Below, piece by piece: positions 55,046 through 64,000 of a DNA stretch of 64,000 nucleotides. Origin of the DNA: Endothia cerciana (lineage: Eukaryota > Ascomycota > Sordariomycetes > Diaporthales > Cryphonectriaceae); the NCBI GenBank assembly GCA_026119935.1, contig JALRMH010000011.1, forward strand, positions 769,394-833,393, written 5' to 3'. The first letter of the stretch is position 1. Every line of letters starts with the position of its first letter. The notes below the pieces were generated by a model. It was not told the DNA's origin and searched no databases. It saw only the letters and a list, made by a program, of their open reading frames with translations. Position numbers and translations under genes: made by a program.

Positions 55046-57455
55046 CTTGGGCAAATGTGACTGCGCAAGCAGTCGTCTCCGCGTGGTTTGCTCTCAGCTC
55101 GGGCGCGCCAAGACGGAGGTTCGTGACGCAAGCCCGGAGTGCGCGTGGACTTCCGGCCGCCTGGAATATCGCCTTCGTGCCTGTCCCCAGCTTCCTGACT
55201 CCCTTTGCTCCAGAGAGTCTCTGCCTTGCTTCCAAAAATAGAACCCAAGCTCTTCAGGACGGGTGTTGCGAGGATTTGTATCCCGCTTTCCCTTTTGGCC
55301 AGCAAATGTCCGAGATGTGTTCTTTCCCCAACCTTTGTCGATAGTAAGTGGGTGCCCTCAGCCCATTGAATCCAATACAGCTGTCACGTCGGACGTCGAG
55401 TCGGGTCGCGTTCGTTCGAGCCGTCGAAGCGTACGGTTAGGTGGTGAGAGACTGCGTAGGGTAAACGCGCGCGACGGGGCGTTTACACATGTAAGTGTCC
55501 GGGTTGGGATTTCGACAGACGGAGGACTCAATGCTGTGTGGTCGGGAGGGTCGGACGGTGGGCGCTCGGTTTCGCCCATCCGATCAAGGAAGATCAGTGG
55601 TGGTGATGTGCGTTGGGTCCAGTAAGCGAAGCAGCGAAACGAGACGTATTACGGGCGGCCTTGTTTCGACCTCGGCGGCCGGTATGTCAGCACTATTTCA
55701 TCGGCGCCTGTCGACACGACCGGCTCGTAGTTGGGCAGGAAAGGAGGGTGGAGTGAGCAGGCGTGGCAGGTCGGGTCGTGGCCAGGGCAAAGTGTACCGT
55801 GACACACCGCGGCGCAGTGCAGTGGTACGTAGGTAAGGGGTGTGTGGTCGCGCAGAGACGGCGTAGATAGGCAAGGATGGGGGGGGGGGGTCGGAGGACG
55901 AAGGGCACGGTGCATTGACTAGAGAGGGCTTGTGGAGGGCTTGGGCCTGGTTCGCCAAACGTCTCCCGCTGTCCGTGCGGGTCTAAAGCGGATGTTGGCA
56001 GGACTGGCAGGCTCGGTTGGCGCCATACTCTTACGCCAAGACAATGCCCCTGTCTTACCCATCAGTCGCAGAGTCTTCTTCAGGGTCCCCCGAGGATCAG
56101 ACGAAGCCCCTCCCAGTGTTGGATCACCGCTGACAGAGGCCCAGGGAGGCCCAAGGCGATCCCTTCCGGGGCTCGGGCCACTCACAGTCCACAGCGTTTG
56201 AGGCTGAGCTGCGCGCTTCGTCTCGTCTCGGCACGAGATGAGGAATCTCGTCAACTCTCCGTTCCCCTCCCTGCCACGCCCGCAGTTCCCAACCGCTCTT
56301 AATCCCGGATGGGGCTGTGTGATCGACCCTTGCCAATCTCGACAGCCTGTGACTTTCACGGTTGTGCCGGGTCCAATTTTGGCATAAATATATTGTCCTC
56401 TCTCTCGGCATGTTTTCCACGACAAATGGGTATAGGTAAATTTTGGGCCACAGAACAGCGTGAGTGAACTGCAGCCACACATAACCCTCGGCCCTTTGCC
56501 CTTCTTGTTCTTGTCACGCACAGCTTCCCAACTAGAAGCACCAGCCAGAGTTGCTTACTTCGCCTTCCAACTGCATTTCGCCATGATGTCACGCTCCTAC
56601 TAGCGATCCCGACAGCGCATTCACGAATCCTCCAGTCCTTTGCACTTGTTGCTGCCTTCCGAGAATGATGCCGTCCGGGGCGGCCCCCCGGGTCGGTCTG
56701 GCTGGACAAATGGTCCGATATGTTTTGCGTTGGATTTGCAAGAACAGACCATGATCAACAAGGTGCGATCGACGTATCCCGTAGTGGGCGAAGTGACTGA
56801 TATAATTAATACTCGGCCCCTGGTGGGCCACCAGCCCGGCGGCCGGTCGGGAGCATCAGACCGCACTTTAGCACCCGTGGGGCATGAAACTTCGTCTTCT
56901 TAGGCAGCCAACAAGTACTATACGTTGGGAGACCTGACGTCACGTCAGGGCCCCGTCAGCGTTGTCACGGCGTCAGGAAAGTGAACACCAGAGTTTGCAT
57001 CTTGTCTCTCCTCGAATGTCGCGGCACGGCCGATGCCGATATCCAGCATCTGGCCTAGCGCCCATGCGATTCGTGGTTCTCCTGTGGGGAAGACTTTAGA
57101 CATGCTGGTGCCACATTCTCGCCGGACCATGCGCCGATGCAAATAATCCTATATCGCCCATCCCGACCAACTTGACTCCTTGTAACGATCGCTATGCAAA
57201 TATGACGGCTGCAAAATTGTCATCATGCCCGACTCGTGCTCTGACCCAGCCGGCAGCTGCTTCCCTTGGAAGGCTCCTCTGGGGGCTCCCGTTCATTGGC
57301 ACCGAGCAGCGCACAGACATCACGACTGCCGCTGTGGGTCGTCGGTCGGTGGTCGAGCCTAGGCTGTAGCCGAGCTTTTGGGGGCTCACAGAGGTTATGG
57401 CTCGAGGGTGGCTATGTGCGCATCGAGGTCTTGTGAGCTCCGCTGTGCGACGGTC
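55046..57455. other. Gene-poor stretch (2.4 kb)
   Basis: It lies between the OST-alpha start and the 3' end of the second Zn2Cys6 gene. The longest frame (55919-56521, minus, 200 aa) has no recognisable motif. G12 lies at 55879-55890. Nothing else is evident. Confidence 0.55.
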
Positions 57456-58870
57456 TCAGCCGAAGCGTCTGCCCATGAGTAGCTCGTAGTAGGCCTGTTG
57501 GTCCTGTTCGCTCCCAAGCAGAGGATCTTGTTGCACGGAAGGCTGTTCTATTGGTTCCGGGTTGAAACTCATGTCCAAGAAGTCCTCCAGTGTCTCATTT
57601 GGTGCGAAGCCCAGCGAGCCAAGGGTTTGAGAGAAACCAAGAGAGCTTGCACCTCGTCAGTCATATCGCGGGCGAAGTAAGAAAGAAAGGGAGGGGGGAG
57701 GGGGAAGGGGGGGAGGGAGGATAAAAAGGCTTTTTTTTTCTTTTCTTCTTCTTTCCACATACGATCTTGCCGCGTCTTTGGCTAAAATATCAGAGAACGA
57801 TATGGACTCCTGTCTGGGCTTGTTCCGCGTGGACATGCTGGGCTGTCTAGGCCTACTGCCGCCATCTTGCGAGGAGGGGGACGGGGTCGGCGCATATCCA
57901 AAGGCATTGCTGTCATGCTTGGGCATGGGCAGGCCATCGGATAGCGACTGCTGGGCGAGCTGTGGCACAGGCGGCCGGGGAGGCGATATGACGGCAGCGT
58001 GTGCGGAGCCCGGGGGTTTCGGATCCGAAGCGATGGGCTGCTGCTGCTGCAGCGACATGGACGGGGAGGCCTGGGGGATAGATAGAGGAGCCGGTCCATC
58101 CGGAGTGACACTCGGTTTGTCGGCGGCCGACGTCTCGTCTGGGAAGAAGGTCTTGAACACGCCGCTCTGCTGCCAGGCCTGTATGAAGAACTCCTGCTGG
58201 GCCGGGTCCTTGATGGCCTTGACGAGCCTCCTTCCCTCTGGCTGCTGCAGATAGCCCTCGACGACGGGGCCCAGGCTAGGGATGAGGTTGAGAGCAGCGC
58301 CCCACGCAGCTGCACTCTCCCTCAGGGTGTGCAGGGCACTGCGATAGCCCTGGGCGGGGCCTCGCTTCTTCTGGGGTCTTAGGTAGAGACATGACTTATT
58401 GTGCCTCTCACAATAGCCACAACGTGGCTTTGCGTTGTCGCAGGGCTGATGGTTCACATGGCAAAAGTCGCAGCTGCAGGAGAGGTCAGCCAGGCGGTCC
58501 CTCTGGTATGTGAGTGCGTGAGGATGAAGATGAGGATGGACATGGACACGGGCAGGGGGTAACACAGGAGGGCCGCGCCAGTGAGGATCGCGGCCGTGTC
58601 ACAAGGTGCAGCAGCCCGACCCAGCATGCCGTGACCCGTGGGATAAATGAAACAGGACGAGATAGATCAAAGGACGGCTGGGGACGAGACTGACGCGCGA
58701 GAGCTCTTCTTCCTCTTGCGAGGGTTGGCGGGGGCGGAGGCGGTCCCAGCGGCTGAGTCTCCGGCGATCGAGGCGGCCGTGTCCAGATCTGGTTCCCGGT
58801 CGACAGGTTGGGCGTGGGTGGAACTGTCGACGTTGCCGCCGGCCTCTCTGAGGTCGTCCAAGTCAGACAT
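57456..58870 (-). CDS. Zn(II)2Cys6 transcription factor, short form
   Basis: A 358-residue regulator with exons 58870-58695, 58473-57763 and 57645-57456. Exon 1 encodes an acidic leader and a Lys/Arg nuclear signal (PRKRKKSSRA). The cluster begins at the junction: CDFCHVNHQPCDNAKPRCGYC and a sixth Cys (NKSCLY), followed by KKRGPAQGYR, a basic linker found in several regulators. Then come a helical region (YLQQPEGRRLVKAIKDPAQQ) and a Ser/Pro/Gln-rich stretch. The C-terminal SLGFAPNETLEDFLDMSF may be an acidic activation segment. Donors are GTCAGT (58694) and GTATGT (57762); the first intron is 221 nt and is the weaker model. No fungal_trans domain is present, which is unusual. It is divergent from the quinate-repressor gene, with 1446 bp between the starts. 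It is not a clear QA-1F/QutA activator, whose zinc cluster differs. Confidence 0.75.
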
Positions 58871-60316
58871 GATAGATAACAGCGCCGCCGGCCGCTATAG
58901 CCGTGTGTCGTCTTTATGTTGAAGTATGAGTATCAGCGTCGGCACCGGCACCAGCATCAGCATAATGCCAGCCCTGGCTTGTGCACGCTTGGCTGGGGTG
59001 GGGTGTGTCGTGGGTTGTGAGAGCGAAGTGAGGGTCCAACCTCATCTTACCCGCCGCGAGGGCTCAACGTCGTACAGAGAGTGATATGGGTGAAGTCGGG
59101 GGGGGGGGGAATGTGATGAAGATCTCGCTCTGGGGGGGGGGGAGACGTTGGAGAAGCCCACTTGCGATGCGGAGATGCTCCTAACCCGGCGTGCCGGTGG
59201 TTGAACCTTGGCAGAGCTAGCTGAATTAGTGAGGTCGAGACCAATGGGAGGCGCGTGTTTTGCTTTAGATTTAGGCCCTGTCAGCAGGTCGAGTCGTGGA
59301 AAGCTGGGGCCCCGCGCGCTGCTCCAGGGGGCTCTCTGGTGAGTCCGTCCCCAAGGCTGTTCCCAGGCCGTCCCCCAGGTTCTAGTGTGGTGGCTGTCCA
59401 GGGCTGTCCTTGGGAGGGTTTTGACGAGCTTGGTTGGGGTTGGGGGGGGGAGGACAGGGTGGGGGTAGCTCGGGGGCCGGTGCGATCTACGGCCGTAGAA
59501 ATCACACAGTGAACGTATCTGGTAAGGGCGCCAAATATATCCCCGGGGGCCAAGTACTGGCTGGGGCTGATGAACTGCCGAAGCCCTGCCCTCCCCCAAC
59601 TACTCTTCCTACTAGAGGTGCTGTACCATGGTACTACATAGTAGTTACGGCTACCTGCAGAGGACCGCACCAGGTGCCGAGGTGCGTGCTAACACGGAGG
59701 GGGTACTGGCGCTGTGCGCACGGCCTGGTGCTGCTTATTGCTTACAGCAGGCCATGAGCATTCCTCCGGGTCTCTTCCCGCCCTCCACCGCGCGTCGCAT
59801 CGCCTCGCCTCAATATCATTATCATTAATGCTCTTGGCACTGTCGAAACATACCGCTTTCGTAGCCTCTGACCGCGAGGGGTGGACTCCTGGTCTTATGC
59901 TTCTCGAGAATATGAGGAATCCTACCTAGGCGGTGCTGCGCCTTCCAGTCTCAAAGCCCTACCCATAACGCCCACCACCACTGCCCACCCAATCTCGACC
60001 AGACGTTGAGCGCCCGCCGAGCACCAGCGAGAGGGAAGATATCTTTTCCGCCACCAGGTCTACTTAGCGCACCCAAGTACCGACAGCGCACCACACCACA
60101 TCTGCCATCATCACGCCCTCTCTGTCTGTCTGCCACTGGACGGGACTCCCAGCTCGAAAAGCCCTCGTCCTTGACGAGAATAGGACCAGCGGAATCAGCA
60201 ACCTTGTGCGACGACAGTACAGGCCTCGTGGAGCCCTGTCCGGAGCCCAAGGACGTCATCTCAGAGACCAAAGGCCGGCGGCTCTTCTACCCGCGGAATG
60301 TCCCAGGGACGACGAC
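58871..60316. other. Divergent promoter region
   Basis: It lies between the second Zn2Cys6 gene and the quinate repressor homologue. No independent gene is supported. G12 at 59098 and G11 at 59132 are present. Open frames near 60006-60353 could contribute upstream coding to the repressor gene, but no clean splice model was found. Confidence 0.55.
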
Positions 60317-62843
60317 ATGGCCGTCGAAGATGCCAAGATCACCACTCCGCTAAACGAGCGCCTCTTCAATCCCGGCGCCTCCATTGTCCTTGTCGGCTGT
60401 CGCGGCGCCGGGAAGCGCTCTCTGGGTTTCATAGGCGCTCTGCACCTGCGCCGTCGTCTCATCACCGAGGACTATTATTTCCAGCAGGCCACCGGCCACA
60501 CTCGCCTGAGCTTCCTCAGCAAGCACGGCAAGCATGAGTTCAACCGCCGCAACGATGAGGTCTTCAAGCGCATGCTCGACGAGCACCGTCACAGGTGCAT
60601 CATCGAGTGCGGCATGAGCAGCTTCTCCGAGGCGGCCCAGGATGCCCTACGCCAGTTCTCAGAGACCAACCCCGTCATCTACATCCACCGTGAGAGGGAC
60701 GAGGTCCTGCGCCTCCTCGAGTCTGCGGACGGAGAGCGCATACTTCGCGCAGATCAGAAGCACAGGACGTGCTCCAACCTCGAGTACTATAATCTTTACG
60801 ACTCGTCCAAGTCGAAAGCTGCCGTGTCCCATGAGGGCTCCACTGCTGGCGGGTGGGACTCCCACATGGCAACCCCGTCCAGCCTTCTATACGCCAAGCA
60901 GGACTTCACCCGTTTTATCGATTTCGTCACGGGCCAGGGGCTTGCAAAATTATTCCTCGAGAGTCCCTTCGCGGTGAGGGCCATTCCGCCCGAGTTCAGG
61001 CAGTACTCGTATGCCCTGCGCTTACGGCTGTCTTATCTTGTCCACATGGATCTCGAGTGGGAAGACCTCGAGGCGAGGGGTGATTGCGTCGAGCTCATCA
61101 TCGACCACTGGCCGGCGGACCTGACAGACCAGATTGCCAGATTCGTAGCGCTCATCCGGAGGAAGCTGGCCGTTCCTATCATCTACCATGTGGAGGAAAA
61201 CCCGAGAGAGGAACGGCGTCGTAGCCCGGACGAGAAGACGAGGATGGACACGGAACTCCTCGAGCTTGGTCTCCGACTTGGCGTGGACTATCTGAGTTTG
61301 GACCTGCAGCGGAAAGACATCCCTATACAGAGGGTCCTTAGCCACAAGGGTCGGTCCAAGATCATGGGTAACTACTGGAACATCAGCCTGATGACCACAC
61401 CCTGGTCAGACGACAGTCATATTCGAGACTATCAGCACGCAAAGGCACTCGGCTGCGATCTTATTCGCATGGTTCGCTTCTGCTCGGGCGACAGCCCCCT
61501 GGAGATGCTCGCGGACTTTCGGGAGAGGATAGCCGCGACAGTGCCCGACCCAAGGCCTCCGCTTGTGGCGTATGATTTCTCTGTCCTGGGGGTCAGGAAT
61601 CCCGTCCAATCCCGAATCCTCAGCCCTGTCAAGCACCCGGACATGGAGAACGAGCGGGATCACCTGGCGACCGTCTGTACGGCGGCGAGCTGCTTCGATG
61701 CCCTCTTCCGCAAATTTGAACTCGAGCCTCTGCAATTCTACACGCTGGGCGCGGACGTCTCCTACTCGCTCTCCCCCTGTATGCACCACACTGCCTACGA
61801 ATACACAGGCATGCCACACAGCTTTACCGCCGAGCCATGCTCCACGCTGGAGGACCTGAACTCGATATGTAGCAACGCCTCGTTCGGCGGAGCGTCACTG
61901 ACAGCTCCCTTCAAGGTGGCCATCGTGCCATATCTGAAGTTGAAGAGCTACCATGCCTCGGTCATTGGGGCCGTCAACGTCCTGCTTCCACTACGGGGCA
62001 AGACAAACTTCATTCTCGACCATGCCGTCTCGCGCAACAAAGCCGGTCCCACAACCGAATTCTACGGCGACAATACGGATTGGTCGTCCATCTTCACCTG
62101 TCTTCAGAAAAGTATAAGCCCACGAAACTTCGTGCGGGCTTCGAAGACGACGGGACTCGTCATTGGCGCTGGAGGGCAGGCCAGGGCGGCTATTTATGCC
62201 CTGATCCAGCTTGGCTGCCGCAACATTTTTATCTTCAACCGCACAATTTCCAACGCCCAGGTTGTGGCTGACCATTTCAACAACTGGGCGCACAAGCAAG
62301 GAATGACTCCCGGCAAAGGCGGGCTGTCGAGGATCTGCCATGGTTTGACATCTATCTCGGAGCCGTGGCCACAGGGACACGAGCAGCCGACCATCATCGT
62401 ATCATGTGTGCCGGCCACAGGTATGGAGGGGAGGCCACCGGCAGATTTTGAGATGCCTATGCAGTGGCTCGGTAGCCCGACTGGAGGGGTAGTGCTTGAG
62501 GTCAGTCCCGAGCGCTTCCTTTGCCTAGTGCTTTTTTCAGTCACTTTGCTTTCGCTCCCCCCCTACCCCCCTTCCCGGTTCTCAAGAGCAGCACTGATCT
62601 CGATTGCAGTTGGCCTACGAACCTCTCATCACACCTCTCGTTGCCCAGATGCAAGTTTATAGGGACACGAGGAACCCAGCCTGGACCGTGGTCGACGGGC
62701 TCGAGAACGTGAGCGAGATGGCCATTGAGGCGTTCGAGCTCATGACAGGACGATTGGCGCCGAGGGGGCTCATGAAAGAGGCTTGCAGGAAGACGTGGGA
62801 GCAGCAGAGGAGAGACCTGTCGTCCACGTCCGAGATGGCGTAG
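60317..62843 (+). CDS. qutR: Quinate pathway repressor homologue (QutR / QA-1S)
   Basis: A three-domain protein related to the C-terminal part of the pentafunctional AROM polypeptide. Exons are 60317-62500 and 62610-62843 (805 aa). Domain 1 is shikimate-kinase-like, with the P-loop VLVGCRGAGKRS where the usual K-S/T is K-R, which suggests poor or no kinase activity. Domain 2 is dehydroquinase-like (SYLVHMDLEWEDLEARGDCVELIIDHW, then YLSLDLQR). Domain 3 is shikimate-dehydrogenase-like (LGADVSYSLSPCMHHTAYEYTG, GASLTAPFK, VIGAGGQARAAIYAL). This domain order is that of the repressor that binds the Zn2Cys6 activator in Aspergillus and Neurospora. Known repressors are about 920 residues, so roughly 110 N-terminal residues are missing or lie in an upstream exon. 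The start used is the one adjoining the conserved region. No qa/qut enzyme genes are seen nearby. Confidence 0.85.
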
Positions 62844-63729
62844 AACTGATCATGCCTAAGCTATACACGCCGGGCAGGGGACCGACGGTCCAGAGATTAT
62901 TTGACTCCCTGTCTGAAGCCCACAATGCGACATGTGTCTCGCTTCAGGTGATTGAGTAGGACTCTCATGGAATCTTGGTTTAAAAGCTGGAAGGCACAGT
63001 GAGATTCGGGCTGCTACAGACTCCAATCCAAACCGGTGGAGACTCCTGATTGGGCCTGGCTCTGGATTTGGCTCTCGATCCAAGCCTCACTCCTGGGTTG
63101 CTCCGTCTGACGGCAACCACAAAGAGGCCTGCCTTTGCTTCCTATCCACGTCCGGCTTAAAACCGCTAGGAGCAGGAGGGCTGCCTGCCATCATCCGCCG
63201 ATAAGACATGCCACACCAAGCCAACTACAGCCCGGTCAGGGCCTCTAACCTACAGGTATGTACAGCTTTAGGTGCTGACGGCCTAAGCTGCGCCACCTTG
63301 AACATGTGTCTACATGTCTGAGGCATCCAATCCTCTGTTTTCCCCACGGTTCGTTCGTTCAGCTGATGATAACATGGATTGAGGCCGCTTCCTTCTCTGC
63401 TGCGCGCGGGCTCGGCTTTACTTGCGCTGGCTAAAGACTCGAGGCTTGCGACCTCTCCACGACCACGGCAGAGCATACTACGACGATAGTTCCGTGCGAT
63501 ACCTTAAGATTATTCTGATACTGGGCTTCAGCCTCTGGGCCTTCAATTCCACTGCGGTTGTTTATCTCGGGCAAAAGTGCTAAGAATCCACGAGCAATAC
63601 AAACGCATGTGCTCATAACGATCGTCCACCCAAATCCCCTGTCCAACTAAGCGAGCCCCGACGCCAGTCCTCGCTCTAAGGGTCGCCGAGGAGCATCCGT
63701 CGAACAGAGCAATCGGCCCAGCGCAGAAC
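62844..63729. other. Intergenic, 0.9 kb
   Basis: No gene seen; 3' flank of the repressor homologue and promoter of the edge gene. Confidence 0.6.
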
Positions 63730-63901
63730 ATGGCTGGCGATGGAGACATCGAGGGCCAGCGGCCCGAGAAGGTCCAATACAATCAGGTCGAACGGGATCT
63801 ACCACCAACACCAACCTCCATCACTCTCGGCAGCCCCATCTCACCACTTGATTCCAGCACCGCCGGGAGCCTGTCCATACTCAGCAGCCCGGCCAGCACG
63901 C

Positions 63902-64000
<99 letters not shown>
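63730..64000 (+). CDS. N-terminus of an unknown gene with a poly-Asn tract, cut by the window edge
   Basis: From the ATG at 63730 the frame reads MAGDGDIEGQRPEKVQYNQV, then a Pro/Ser/Thr-rich stretch (PPTPTSITLGSPISPLDSS), and then His and at least 32 Asn codons (AAC) to the last base. The frame is open to the edge and codon use is regular. Poly-Asn tracts and a Ser/Pro-rich leader are common in fungal regulators and signalling proteins, but nothing more can be said. The minus-strand poly-Leu frame over the same repeat is a shadow. Confidence 0.6.
63904..64000. repeat. (AAC)n microsatellite running off the window end
   Basis: At least 32 perfect AAC units, in frame with the edge gene as Asn codons. 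The true length is not determinable here. Confidence 0.95.

Noticed and set aside
58474..58565. Alternative start of the second Zn2Cys6 protein (MLPPARVH...)
   Set aside because: It lies in the intron; the exon with the Lys-rich nuclear signal and acidic leader joins better at CDFC.
63783..63998. Poly-Leu minus-strand frame
   Set aside because: Shadow of the AAC repeat in the plus-strand gene.

Overview
The window is nuclear DNA of a filamentous ascomycete (Pezizomycotina, most likely a Sordariomycete). The evidence is short introns (mostly 45-220 nt) with GTRNGT donors and CTGAC/CTAAC-type branch points, GC-rich codon use, Zn(II)2Cys6 regulators, a HET-domain gene, a QutR/QA-1S-type quinate repressor and a tRNA gene with an intron. 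Some 18 protein genes and one tRNA are supported. No transposon with recognisable coding capacity, CRISPR array or virus was seen.

Left part (1-21 kb): the 3' part of the NEDD8-activating-enzyme regulatory subunit (ULA1/APPBP1 type) runs in from the left edge and uses a GC-AG intron. Two long gene-poor stretches (1.5-7.1 kb and 9.6-16.5 kb) flank a Zn2Cys6/fungal_trans regulator. They are followed by a 14-TM-type MFS efflux transporter and a YMR226C-like short-chain dehydrogenase with a possible mitochondrial presequence.

Middle part (21-45 kb): a dense housekeeping block. It holds tRNA-Gln(UUG), an Asteroid/XPG-like nuclease-fold protein, a PRS5-like PRPP synthetase with a large insertion, an OTU-like protein with a doubtful 5' end, a small secreted cysteine-containing protein, a Cid1-family nucleotidyltransferase, the TFIIF alpha subunit (TFG1/RAP74), the splicing factor BUD13/CWC26, a SET-domain remnant, a WW-domain protein with an internal duplication, and a conserved-looking unknown.

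Right part (45-64 kb): a very large intronless protein fuses four RNA-end-processing modules (2H phosphoesterase, EEP phosphatase/nuclease, poly(A)-polymerase-like nucleotidyltransferase, and a C-terminal MJ1316/DUF504 domain). It is followed on the same strand, 206 bp later, by a HET-domain gene. Then come an OST-alpha/TMEM184 membrane protein, a second Zn2Cys6 regulator, the divergent quinate repressor homologue (no quinate enzymes are in the window), and the start of a gene with a poly-Asn run cut off by the right edge.

As a system, the most interesting item is the predicted RNA-repair enzyme next to the HET gene. A second genome-wide oddity is about twenty G/C homopolymer runs of 10-15 nt, three inside short introns and one at an apparent frame break. 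All gene models come from reading frames and splice-site inspection only; no database search was possible.
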